Made by a program: the position numbers and the translations under genes. This document shows positions 18,160 through 25,715 of a stretch of 64,000 nt of DNA, piece by piece. This DNA is from Planomonospora sp. ID67723 (lineage in GTDB: Bacteria > Actinomycetota > Actinomycetes > Streptosporangiales > Streptosporangiaceae). Below the pieces are notes generated by a model. That model was not told where the DNA came from, did no database searches, and worked only from the letters and a program-made list of their open reading frames with translations. The stretch's first letter is position 1; each line of letters begins with the position of its first letter. The stretch lies in contig NZ_JABTEZ010000002.1 of assembly GCF_015711605.1 (NCBI RefSeq), forward strand, positions 496,001-560,000, read 5' to 3'.

Positions 18160-18963
18160 GTGACCGAACTGGAGGTCGTGCTCAACGACCTGACCGCAGA
18201 GGGCGATCAGATCGATCGCCTGGTGGCCGATCTCGACGCGGAGCAGTGGAACCTGCCCACGCCGGCGCCGGGGTGGACGATCGCCAACCAGGTCGCCCAC
18301 CTCGCCTTCATATTCCGGCTGGCCGCCGCGGCGGCGACCGACGCCGAGGCGTTCAAGGCCATGACCGCGGGGGCGCAGGAGAACTTCGACGGTGCGGTGA
18401 ACGCCGCGCTCAAGGACTACGAGAACGACACGCCCGAGGTGCTGCTGGCCCGGTGGCGGGCCGAACGCGAGGCCGTGGTCAAGGGGCTCGCCGCCGTTCC
18501 CCCCGGCGAGACGGTGCCGTGGCTGGTCAACCCGCTCCCGCCCATCGTGCTGGCGTGCGCGGGGATCATGGAACAGTTCGCCCACGGGCAGGACATCGCC
18601 GACGCGCTCGGCGTGCGGCTCGAACGGACCGACCGGATCAGGCACCTGGTGGTGTTCGCGGTGCTCACCCGCGACTTCGGCTACCTCGCGCGGGGTCTGA
18701 CCCCGCCGGCCGCCGAGTTCCGTTTCGAGATCACCGGCCCCTCGGGAGAGGTGTGGGCCTACGGGCCCGAGGACGCCGACCAGCGGATCACCGGTCCCGC
18801 GGTGGACTTCTGCCTCCTGGTGACCAGGCGCAGGCACCGGGCGGACCTCGCGGTCACGGCGGTGGGCGATGAGGCCGACCGCTGGCTGGACATCGCCCAG
18901 GCCTACCGCGGGCCGGCCGGACAGGGGCGTTCCCCCGGCCAGTTCGCGCCCGCCCTGCGATAG
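18160..18963 (+). CDS. TIGR03084-like maleylpyruvate-isomerase-fold protein
   Basis: The 267-residue protein begins with a DinB/maleylpyruvate isomerase N-terminal fold: LVADLDAEQWNLPTPAPGW, IANQVAHLAFIF (about 22-53) and a later EQFAHGQDIADALG (about 138-151). These supply the metal-ligand histidines of the fold (His47 and His142 or nearby). The match is to the actinobacterial TIGR03084 family, whose function is unknown; related enzymes use mycothiol. A protein of this length occurs among the accessory enediyne genes as I recall them (E11-type), which fits its place here, but I assign no function. GTG 18160 is preceded by GAGAGGA. Confidence 0.8.
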   Translation: MTELEVVLNDLTAEGDQIDRLVADLDAEQWNLPTPAPGWTIANQVAHLAFIFRLAAAAATDAEAFKAMTAGAQENFDGAVNAALKDYENDTPEVLLARWRAEREAVVKGLAAVPPGETVPWLVNPLPPIVLACAGIMEQFAHGQDIADALGVRLERTDRIRHLVVFAVLTRDFGYLARGLTPPAAEFRFEITGPSGEVWAYGPEDADQRITGPAVDFCLLVTRRRHRADLAVTAVGDEADRWLDIAQAYRGPAGQGRSPGQFAPALR

Positions 18964-18968
18964 CACAC

Positions 18969-19008
18969 GGGCCCCGGCGGCCGCCTCCGCGCGTGCCGTC
19001 CGGGGCCC
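18969..19008. terminator. Hairpin after the TIGR03084-like gene
   Basis: GGGCCCCGG (18969-18977) pairs with CCGGGGCCC (19000-19008) across a 22-base loop that can itself fold. It follows the stop at 18963 by 5 bases and probably terminates the SigE-to-TIGR03084 transcript. A 15-base direct repeat, GCGCGTGCCGTCCGG, recurs once further on in the same gap. Confidence 0.55.
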
Positions 19009-19180
19009 TGTCGTGTCCGCGTCATGCCCGCCGCGCGTGCCGTCCGGGACACCGCCGTGTCCGGGCGCTCCCGGGGCCGGGGACGGGATGCGCCGGTCGC
19101 CGGTGAACACGCCTTCTCGGGGATTGCTCCATGGCCGCCTGCGCGTTGACTGCCCCGTGACCTGCGGCTGTACTGGATAC

Positions 19181-20203
19181 GTGTCAGCATCTGCACGGTC
19201 GTCCGCAGCCGCCTGGCCGGTCGTGGGATCGGACGGGCCTGGGGAGGTGACCGACTGCCTCGGCGGCGCCGCGCATCTCGCGTACGCGCAGGCACCGGTC
19301 TCCGGACTCGCCGTCATCACCGCCGGCTTCTCCGCCTACGAAGCACGGACCAGGGCGCAGGCGAGAGCCGCCGCCCTGGACTACCTGCACGGGTTCCCCC
19401 ACGGAGGCCCTGAGCACTCCACCACCGGCGGCAGGGAACTGCGCCTGGCCGACTTCGTGCAGGACCCGCCGGAGGGCGGAGGCCTCCGTGTCCCCGGGAC
19501 CGGCCTGCTGAGCGGGAACCCGTACCACGTGCCGGTCGAGGTCGTGTGGCTGGGAGAGCGCGAGTGCCGGATCGAGCCCACCATGAGCGGCGTCGTGGAC
19601 AACGGCGTCTCCGGGGGGATCTCCGGGATCCTCGCCCACGAGGTGGTGTCGCGCTGGTGGGCGAGTCCCCGCCACGCGCTCCTGCGGGTGTCGGCGCACC
19701 TCGACCGGCTGCTCCCGCAGGGGGTGATGGCGGCTGCGACCGGCCTCGGGCTGCGGGTGTCGGGGTTCGTGCTGTCGGCCCGGGACGTCCGGGTCGCCCT
19801 GGTGATCGTCGGTGGAGACGGGGCCACGATGGCCGCCGCCGCGGGCCGTACGGTCAAGTCGGCGGTCAGCGAGGCGTTCCTGCAGGCGATGGCGGCCAAG
19901 GCGGAGCCGTGGGACACGCTGACGACGGCCGACTCCCTGCGCCGCTTCGCGGTCTGGCACCGCGAGGCCGACTACGCGGCCTACCTGGAGCGCTCGGCCG
20001 TCGACGCGGACCCGCGGCTCATCGAAGAGCCCGGCGGGCTACGGCCGGCCAGCTGGCCCGAGATCGCCGGCCGCTGGTTCGGGAACGAGCCGGTCGCCAT
20101 CGAGGCGGGTGCGTCCGGAGAGATCGTCAAGGTGGTGTGTCCTGGCGCCGCCTGTTACCGGGCCACTCCGGCGGGTACGGCGCTGCCGTGCCCCGTCCCC
20201 TGA
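19181..20203 (+). CDS. YcaO-like protein, degenerate
   Basis: The 340-residue product is not recognised with certainty, but its block order matches the YcaO fold. VITAGFSAYEARTRAQARAA resembles the first A-helix block (G.G.s.eqAraSAl.E). LLSGNPYHVPVEVVWLG resembles the segment preceding the core. SGVVDNGVSGGISGILAHEV then resembles the G.A.G.t..eAll..l.E block, and AAAAGRTVKSAVSEAFLQAM the final ltEa.q block. The ATP-binding Glu/Arg pairs are largely missing: the expected ExxER positions read DYLHG and EVVSR. If it is a YcaO it may bind without catalysing, or use an unusual chemistry. The start is uncertain (GTG 19157, 19181, 19223 or 19247); none has a good site. Enediyne clusters contain an uncharacterised protein of about this size (E2-type, from memory). 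Confidence 0.6.
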   Translation: MSASARSSAAAWPVVGSDGPGEVTDCLGGAAHLAYAQAPVSGLAVITAGFSAYEARTRAQARAAALDYLHGFPHGGPEHSTTGGRELRLADFVQDPPEGGGLRVPGTGLLSGNPYHVPVEVVWLGERECRIEPTMSGVVDNGVSGGISGILAHEVVSRWWASPRHALLRVSAHLDRLLPQGVMAAATGLGLRVSGFVLSARDVRVALVIVGGDGATMAAAAGRTVKSAVSEAFLQAMAAKAEPWDTLTTADSLRRFAVWHREADYAAYLERSAVDADPRLIEEPGGLRPASWPEIAGRWFGNEPVAIEAGASGEIVKVVCPGAACYRATPAGTALPCPVP

Positions 20204-20278
20204 GGGACCGAGCGTATTCAACCGCATTCTTGCTCGATGCCCGTCGGCGGGCGGTACCGCACGATATGAGTGCGTATT

Positions 20279-20300
20279 AATTATCTCGATCTAGATAATT
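20279..20300. promoter_or_regulatory. Inverted repeat in the LuxR-type gene promoter region
   Basis: AATTATCT (20279-20286) and AGATAATT (20293-20300) are exact inverted repeats separated by six bases, in a short AT-rich island within high-GC DNA, 76 bases before the regulator start. It is probably an operator or the promoter itself; autoregulation is a reasonable guess. Confidence 0.55.
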
Positions 20301-20375
20301 TGTATTGTGCGAGCTTGCGGTCGGGTGGAAGCTCGCTGCCCCTCATGCGTGAGGCGCGGGGCCAGGAGGTGAACC

Positions 20376-21362
20376 ATGGACCTTTCAGTCATCGGTGTCT
20401 CGTCTGAAGCGGCGGAGATCTATCGTTACTTCCTCCGGCATCGGGGTGAAGGGATCGGTTCGGTGCCGGAGGCACTGGACATGGATCCCGACACGGTAGA
20501 GGTCGCCGTCGAGACGCTGGGCAAGCTGTCCATGCTCGACCTCACCGACCGCCACAGGATCGTGGCCACCGAGCCGAGGGTCGGCATCGAGCGCCTCGTG
20601 GAAAAGCGCCTGGACGAGCTCAACGCCGAGATCCGCCGGGTCTTCGCGGCACGCGACGCCATCTCGAGCTACATGGAGGACATGCGGGAAGGCGACCGCG
20701 CGGGAGCGCTGCTCGACATCGAGCGGGTCGAGAGCGGCGCGCGGGTCCGTCAGCGCCTGGACGATCTCGCCTTCTTCACCTACAAGGAGACGCTCTGCCT
20801 GCACCCCGGCGGCCCGTTCACCCAGGTGATGATCGAGTCGGCGCTGCCGCTGGACACCCGCTCGCTGCGCCGGGGGCTCGCCCTCAAGAGCGTGTACCAC
20901 CCCAAGGCACTGGAGGACCCGCACATGGTCTCCTACCTGCGCGAGCTGGTCAGCCTCGGGGCGGAGGTGCGCATCACCGAGCAGCCCATGGACCGCATGC
21001 TGATCTACGACCGCAGTGCCGCCGTCGTGCCGATCGATCCCAAGGACAACGCCAAGGGGGCGCTGTTCGTCCGGGAGCAGGGCCTGGTCTCCCAGATGGT
21101 CATCTACTTCGACGGCGTGTGGAAGTCCGCCGTCGGCTTCCACGAGTTCACCGACCCTCCGGCGGAGGCGTCTCCGCTGTCGGAGATGGAGCAGCGGGTG
21201 CTGGAGGTGATGGCCATCGCCGACAAGGACGAGATCGCGGCCCGCGAGCTGGAGATCTCGGTGCGGACCTACCGGCGCTACGTCGCCGATCTCATGGCCA
21301 GGCTGGGCGCCGTCAACCGGTTCCAGGCCGCGCTGCGTGCCAAGGAGGAGAACTGGATCTGA
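20376..21362 (+). CDS. LuxR-type regulator with TrmB-like N terminus
   Basis: The 328-residue protein has a winged-helix-like N terminus (about 1-70; AEIYRYFLRHRGEGIGSVPE, typical of TrmB-like regulators), a middle region (about 110-250) that looks like a phospholipase-D-like sensor fold (ALPLDTRSLRRGLALKSVYH), and a C-terminal LuxR/GerE helix-turn-helix (about 267-322; LSEMEQRVLEVMAIADKDE, then AARELEISVRTYRRYVADLM). Proteins of this layout are frequent pathway activators in actinomycete clusters. ATG 20376 follows AGGAGG at 20364-20369. A strong hairpin ends the gene. It lies just upstream of the repeat-peptide region, which it may control. Confidence 0.9.
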   Translation: MDLSVIGVSSEAAEIYRYFLRHRGEGIGSVPEALDMDPDTVEVAVETLGKLSMLDLTDRHRIVATEPRVGIERLVEKRLDELNAEIRRVFAARDAISSYMEDMREGDRAGALLDIERVESGARVRQRLDDLAFFTYKETLCLHPGGPFTQVMIESALPLDTRSLRRGLALKSVYHPKALEDPHMVSYLRELVSLGAEVRITEQPMDRMLIYDRSAAVVPIDPKDNAKGALFVREQGLVSQMVIYFDGVWKSAVGFHEFTDPPAEASPLSEMEQRVLEVMAIADKDEIAARELEISVRTYRRYVADLMARLGAVNRFQAALRAKEENWI

Positions 21363-21428
21363 CCGGCTCGCCGGCCACGCCGCGCGCCCGGGGGGAGCGC
21401 ACCTCCTGACCCGGGGCGGTACGCACGA

Positions 21429-21469
21429 GCCGTGACCCCCACGACCGGCCAGGTCGTGGGGGTCACGGC
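21429..21469. terminator. Perfect 18-bp hairpin after the LuxR-type gene
   Basis: Bases 21429-21446 and 21452-21469 are exact inverted repeats with loop GGCCA. The following bases are TTCTCGCTGCGGTTCC. It is a clear factor-independent-type terminator placed 66 bases after the stop. Confidence 0.85.
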
Positions 21470-21936
21470 TTCTCGCTGCGGTTCCGGCTTCTGCTGCGTT
21501 CCTCCTCACGGTCGTCTCCTCGCTCGCCTCTCCTGCGCTCTCTCCTTCCTCTCGTTCTCGTTTTTGTTCTCGTGGCCGTGCGCCGGGGCCGCCCGCGCTG
21601 TCCGGTCTGTGCCGGGCAGCGCGGATCCGCCGCGGGGCGCGCGGTGCGTCATGGGGAAGGGGTGTGTCCCGGGGAAGCGTGCCTCGCGGGCGAGGCGGGC
21701 GCTGTGCGAGGTCTGAAGCCTCGGACGTCCTGGCCGCGTCGATCTGACGAGATTTCATGGACCCTGCCCGGTGATGACGTCGGGCGATGAGCGGGTCGTG
21801 ACGGCCGGTTGTTCCCTGCGCTGTTCGTGTGCTTCCTGCGGTGGTTCGGCTTCGGTGGTCAATCAGTCGGTTCGGAATTCATTCCAGCGGCTTTCTCCTT
21901 TTTCTCATGAGGCTTCAAGCGGTATCGGCTCTTTTC
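21470..21936. other. 467-base stretch without a convincing gene
   Basis: Bases 21480-21575 are strikingly pyrimidine-rich on the plus strand (repeated TTCCTCCT, CTCTCCTTCCTCTCGTTCTCG and TTTTTG tracts), so an RNA made from the minus strand, downstream of the repeat-peptide gene, would be purine-rich. Short open frames on both strands lack codon bias and ribosome sites. The stretch may be the 3' untranslated region of the peptide gene on the minus strand. Confidence 0.5.
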
Positions 21937-22215
21937 TCAGACGCCGGGCCAGGTGTTGCCGTCGGTGCACACCGCGCCGGGCCAGGTGTTGCCGTCGGTG
22001 CACACCGCGCCGGGCCAGGTGTTGCCGTCGGTGTCCACCGCGCCGGGCCAGGTGTTGCCGCCGGCCAGGACCACCTGCTGCGCATCCTCGGCGTGTGCGG
22101 CGGTCACGTTGAGGGCGCCGGCCCCGGCCCCCCAGAGCATGGCACCGGTGACAATGGCGACGGCCCACTTGGAAATGTTCTTGGAAATCTTCTGGGAAAC
22201 AATGCTGTTCGTCAT
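21937..22215 (-). CDS. Small exported peptide with four GNTWPG repeats
   Basis: The 92-residue product is not a family I recognise. Residues 1-42 form a signal peptide: a basic start (KISKNISK), a hydrophobic core (WAVAIVTGAMLWGAGAGA) and an AHA-ED cleavage site. The mature part, about 50 residues, is EDAQQVVLAG followed by three 11-residue units and a short fourth: GNTWPGAVDTD, GNTWPGAVCTD, GNTWPGAVCTD, GNTWPGV. Each unit has one Trp-Pro-Gly turn, and two cysteines sit 11 residues apart. The N-terminal codons are unusually AT-rich. The gene is divergent from the carboxylase gene, with AAGGAAGAGG before the ATG. It could be a multi-core peptide precursor, a surface repeat peptide or a ligand-binding carrier; no function is claimed. 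Confidence 0.8.
   Translation of the reverse strand: MTNSIVSQKISKNISKWAVAIVTGAMLWGAGAGALNVTAAHAEDAQQVVLAGGNTWPGAVDTDGNTWPGAVCTDGNTWPGAVCTDGNTWPGV
21943..22059 (-). repeat. Tandem 33-base coding repeats
   Basis: Three 33-base units (21943-21975, 21976-22008, 22009-22041) and an 18-base partial unit (22042-22059) lie in frame in the peptide gene. The first two full units are identical in DNA sequence; the third differs at GTC for GCA. Near identity at the DNA level points to recent duplication or gene conversion. Confidence 0.9.
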
Positions 22216-22338
22216 TTCTTTGCCTCTTCCTTGATTCTCATTTTGTTTGGCGAGTTTTCCTCGCACCTCCAACTCTGCGCTTTCGGAAGGGCGTCAACCA
22301 GAACTTTCGAGGGCAGCAAGTTGCATCTCGGTTTCCGC

Positions 22339-22403
22339 TTCCTGCCATCGAGTGCCCGAGAGGGGCGGGTATGCACCTCGCGGGGGGAGGCCGATGGCAG
22401 GAA
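22339..22403. promoter_or_regulatory. Spaced inverted repeat TTCCTGCCATCG in a divergent promoter region
   Basis: The 352-base gap 22,216-22,567 separates the peptide gene (minus) and the carboxylase gene (plus). It holds TTCCTGCCATCG at 22339-22350 and the exact reverse complement at 22392-22403, 41 bases apart. It also holds an in-frame ATG at 22457 with a strong site (GAGGAGGTG), which could give a 37-residue extension of the carboxylase (MKQRSVIDWCGSEGG...) or start a short leader. The rest shows nothing clear. Confidence 0.4.
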
Positions 22404-22567
22404 ACGGTCGTCCGCCGATGCCGCGCGTCACCTGGACAAGCACACGAGGAGGTGACATGAAACAGCGCTCGGTCATTGACTGGTGTGGATCGGAGGGTGG
22501 TCCGGAACCGCGGGCGCCTGAACTCGGCCGGGGCGCCCGCGGGTGTGTTCCCAGGGGAGGAAGGTCA

Positions 22568-24223
22568 ATGAGTGTTTCGGAACTCGACGTCACACCGATG
22601 CCGGTGCCGGCGCAGGTCGCGGAGGACTTCGGTGAGGCCGGCCCGGTCGTTCCGCCGCGCGTGCAGCCGCCGCCTCGTTCCATGCGCAGGCTGCGCGAGG
22701 AGCGGGAACGCCTCCGCGACGAGGTCATCGCAGGCCGCAGCCAGGGAGTGGCCCGACAGCACTCGCTGGGCAAGCGCACGGCGCGCGAACGGCTTGACCT
22801 GCTGCTCGACGAGGATTCGTTCCTCGAAATAGACATGTTCCGGCGACACCGGGCGCACGGCCTCGGCATGGACAGGCAGCGCCCCCACACCGACGGCGTG
22901 ATCGCCGGCTCGGGCACGATCGACGGCCGCCGCGTTTTCGTCTACGCCCAGGATTTCACCGTCTTCGGGGGCTCGCTGGGCGAGGCGCACGCGCTGAAGA
23001 TCCAAAAAATCATGGACCTGGCGCTGTCCACCGGTTCCCCCCTCATCGGGCTGAACGACAGCGGCGGCGCCAGGATTCAGGAGGGGGTGCTCTCGCTCAA
23101 CGGGTACGGCGGCATCTTCCAGCGCAGCGTCCAGGCGTCCGGCGTGATTCCGCAGATCAGTGTCGTGCTCGGGCCCTGCGCCGGGGGAGCGGCCTACTCC
23201 ACGGCCCTGGCCGACTTCACCTTCATGGTCCACGACATCGCCCAGCTCTACCTGACGGGACCGGACGTCGTGGAGGCGGTGACCGGTGAGAGCGTGACCC
23301 ACGCCCAGCTGGGCGGCGCGCAGGTGCACGGCACCCGCTCGGGAGTGGCCACCTTCGTGCACGACGACGAGGAGAGCTGCCTGGCGGAGGTGCGTTATCT
23401 CGTGTCGATGCTGCCGGACAACAACCTCGATCCTCCCGCGGCCCTGCCCCCCTGCGGGGCTGTCTCGGACATGCGCCCGCGGCTGGCCGAGATCGTCCCC
23501 GCCGAGCCGAACAAGCCCTATGACATGCGCCTCGTGATCGCAGAGCTGGTGGACGACGGTGACTTCCTGGAGGTGCACGAGGGCTGGGCGCTCAACGTGA
23601 TCTGCGCGCTGGCGCGCATCGACGGCGAGGTGGTCGGCATCGTCGGCAACCAGCCGATGGTGCTCGCGGGAGTGCTCGACGCCGCCGCATCGCAGAAGGC
23701 CGCACGGTTCGTGCGCTTCTGCGATGCGTTCGGCATCCCCCTGGTGACCCTCGTGGACGTCCCCGGCTTCCTGCCCGGCACCGACCAGGAGCACGCGGGA
23801 ATCATCAGGCACGGCGCCAAGCTGCTGTACGCCTACTGCGAGGCGACCGTCCCCCGCATCCAGGTCATCGTGCGCAAGGCGTACGGCGGGGCGTACATCG
23901 TGATGGACTCCCGGTCCATCGGCACCGACCTGTCGCTGGCGTGGCCGACCAACGAGATCGCCGTGATGGGCGCGGAGGGGGCGGTGAACATCATCTACCG
24001 CAGGGAACTGGCCGCCGCCGCCGATCCCGCCGCCCTCCGCGTCCAACTCGTCGACGGGTACACCGAGGAGCTCGTCCACCCCAACTACGCCGCGGAGCGG
24101 GGACTGGTGGACGATGTGATCGATCCCGCGGAGACCCGGTCGGCCGTCGCCCGCGGGCTGGCGATGCTCCGCGACAAGCGCAGGCACGCGATCCCGCGCA
24201 AGCACGGCAACGTCCCCCTGTAG
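22568..24223 (+). CDS. Acyl-CoA carboxylase beta subunit (carboxyltransferase)
   Basis: This 551-residue protein transfers carboxyl from biotin to acetyl- or propionyl-CoA. Two crotonase-like halves are evident: the acyl-CoA part (DSGGARIQEG about 161-170, GPCAGGAAYS about 201-210) and the biotin part (VDVPGFLPGTDQEHAGIIR about 396-414, RKAYGGAYIVMDS about 437-449). The length fits AccD/PccB of actinomycetes. It probably supplies malonyl-CoA (or an analogue) for the PKSE. The biotinylated alpha subunit is not in the window. ATG 22568 has GGGAGGAAGG upstream; ATG 22457 in the same frame also has an excellent site, so the true start needs experiment. Alpha-subunit supply by a housekeeping gene is likely. 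Confidence 0.93.
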   Translation: MSVSELDVTPMPVPAQVAEDFGEAGPVVPPRVQPPPRSMRRLREERERLRDEVIAGRSQGVARQHSLGKRTARERLDLLLDEDSFLEIDMFRRHRAHGLGMDRQRPHTDGVIAGSGTIDGRRVFVYAQDFTVFGGSLGEAHALKIQKIMDLALSTGSPLIGLNDSGGARIQEGVLSLNGYGGIFQRSVQASGVIPQISVVLGPCAGGAAYSTALADFTFMVHDIAQLYLTGPDVVEAVTGESVTHAQLGGAQVHGTRSGVATFVHDDEESCLAEVRYLVSMLPDNNLDPPAALPPCGAVSDMRPRLAEIVPAEPNKPYDMRLVIAELVDDGDFLEVHEGWALNVICALARIDGEVVGIVGNQPMVLAGVLDAAASQKAARFVRFCDAFGIPLVTLVDVPGFLPGTDQEHAGIIRHGAKLLYAYCEATVPRIQVIVRKAYGGAYIVMDSRSIGTDLSLAWPTNEIAVMGAEGAVNIIYRRELAAAADPAALRVQLVDGYTEELVHPNYAAERGLVDDVIDPAETRSAVARGLAMLRDKRRHAIPRKHGNVPL

Positions 24224-24465
24224 GCGCCCGCCCATCCTCCCGGCCCCGTAGTACGGCCTCTCCGGTAATCCGTCCCCCGGATGCGGAAGGCCGTGGTGCG
24301 GGGCTTTCGCATGCCGTGACCCGGGTCCCGCCGGTTCCCGTTGACAGCATGTGGCTGCCCACGTGCAGTTTCCTGCATCGGAGAGCTCTGGTTCGTCATC
24401 GCGGCAGGTCCCACAGTGGGAAGTACGAGAAAGACGCCAGACAGAACCGCTTCAGGAGGTGTTAC

Positions 24466-24573
24466 ATGAGCAGCCGGTTTGCCACCCCGGCGGAACTCGG
24501 ACCCGACGTCCGGCCGGCCTCCGGATCGCTGCGGACGCAGGCGAGGAGGACGAGGACCGAAGAGCCATGCTGA
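24466..24573 (+). CDS. 35-residue ORF coupled to the next gene
   Basis: This very short ORF encodes a basic, disorder-prone peptide ending in RTRTEEPC, with a lone C-terminal Cys. Support is the strong ribosome site CAGGAGG at 24452-24458, seven bases before the ATG, and the overlap of its end with the next start. It may only be a leader that loads ribosomes for the next gene, or a real small protein. A TTGACA element lies at 24341. No homologue is recognised. Confidence 0.45.
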   Translation: MSSRFATPAELGPDVRPASGSLRTQARRTRTEEPC

Positions 24574-24836
24574 TCCAGTTGACGATGCGCCGGACCTCCG
24601 GAGTGCCGATACCGAACTCCCCGATCGACGGGATCCGCATCATGGCACTCCTGCCCAGCAGATGGCACAAGGACCTCACCCAGGCCACCGGGGACATCGT
24701 CATCCGGGTACGCACCGATGACGACACGACGAGCGCGGACGTCCGCGCGGAGGTCTCCGAGATCCTCACCAACCCGGAAGTCGACCACTGGGAGCTGGTG
24801 GTCTGCCGCACCTTGCCCACGAGGCACCACGAGTAG
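24567..24836 (+). CDS. 89-residue protein of unknown function
   Basis: I do not recognise this small protein. It is soluble, mixed alpha/beta in character, and contains IRIMALLPSRWHKDLTQATG (about 23-42) and a region rich in acidic residues (TDDDTTSADVRAEVSEIL) with a final VCRTLPTRHHE. Its ATG lies inside the stop region of the 35-residue ORF (ATGCTGA), so it depends on that ORF for translation. The discrete PPTase follows 24 bases later, so a role with carrier proteins or the carboxylase is conceivable. It is too unlike the known acyl-CoA carboxylase epsilon subunits for me to call it one. Confidence 0.65.
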   Translation: MLIQLTMRRTSGVPIPNSPIDGIRIMALLPSRWHKDLTQATGDIVIRVRTDDDTTSADVRAEVSEILTNPEVDHWELVVCRTLPTRHHE

Positions 24837-24860
24837 GACACGAGCGAAGGAGGAAGAGCG

Positions 24861-25619
24861 ATGATCACTCCAGTTCTGCGGGCGGGCGAGTGCCGCATCT
24901 GGTGGGCCAATCCGCAGCACCGGGCGGCGGAGAGCATGGCGGAGGTGCTCAGTGAGGCCGAGCTGGAACGGGCCGCGCGCTTCCGCCGGGATCCGGACCG
25001 GCGCCGCTTTCTCACCGGGTCCTGGTTGCTCCGAGTGGTGACCGCGGCCCAGCTCGGCATCCGTCCCGAGGACGTCGACGTCGAGAGGAAGTGCTCGGAC
25101 TGCACCCGGCACCACGGGAAGCCGCACATCCGCACGCAGGGCCCTCCCCTGCACGTCTCGGTCTCCCACTCGGGCAACCGGGTCGCGGTGGCGCTGACGG
25201 CCGAGGGGCCGCTGGGGGTCGACGTCGAGGCGGTCCCGTCGACCCCCGTGGACGACCTGGTGCGGTGCGCGCTCTCGGAGGACGAACGCCGCGCGTTGGA
25301 GGTCCTGCCGGAGTCCGAGAGATACGAGGCGTTCGCCAGGGTGTGGGTGCGCAAGGAGGCGGCGCTCAAGGCCACGGGCCACGGGCTGCGCATCTCACCG
25401 GACAAGGTGAGGGTCAGCGGCCCGGAGGAGAGCCCGGAACTGCTGCACTGGCCGCTTGCCATCCCGCCCGCCGCCGTGCAGTATCACGCGCTCGATCCCG
25501 GTGACGGATACGTCGGCGTGGTCGCGCTGCTCAGCGAGGGCCGGCGCGCCAGAGTCATCGAATCCCACGTGACGGACCTGCAGCCGGTCGGCGCGGCTCC
25601 GCTGCTGGTCGCCGCTTGA
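24861..25619 (+). CDS. Sfp-type 4'-phosphopantetheinyl transferase
   Basis: The 252-residue protein has both Sfp signatures: GVDVEAV (about 117-123) with the metal-binding Asp and Glu, and WVRKEAALKATG (about 163-174). An N-terminal RFRRDPDRRRFLTG block also fits. It activates the Ser of acyl, aryl and peptidyl carrier proteins by transferring phosphopantetheine from CoA. Clients here are the PKSE ACP and the two NRPS carrier domains. Because the PPTase domain of PKSE looks degenerate, this gene may replace it. ATG 24861 is preceded by AAGGAGGAAGAG. It is probably in one operon with the two small ORFs. Confidence 0.95.
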   Translation: MITPVLRAGECRIWWANPQHRAAESMAEVLSEAELERAARFRRDPDRRRFLTGSWLLRVVTAAQLGIRPEDVDVERKCSDCTRHHGKPHIRTQGPPLHVSVSHSGNRVAVALTAEGPLGVDVEAVPSTPVDDLVRCALSEDERRALEVLPESERYEAFARVWVRKEAALKATGHGLRISPDKVRVSGPEESPELLHWPLAIPPAAVQYHALDPGDGYVGVVALLSEGRRARVIESHVTDLQPVGAAPLLVAA

Positions 25620-25715
25620 TGACGTTGACGAGGCCCGGCACGCGCTGATGAATGACGGTAGCGGTCGCGACTGCCGGGCCCTCGGCAGACAGACAGGAAG
25701 GGAGGTTGAGCTTTC

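Noticed and set aside
21470-21936. Plus-strand small ORFs after the LuxR-type terminator
   Set aside because: Composition is pyrimidine-rich and irregular, with no motif or ribosome site.
21943-22059. CRISPR-like or tandem array
   Set aside because: Units are contiguous without spacers, in frame, and code for the exported repeat peptide.
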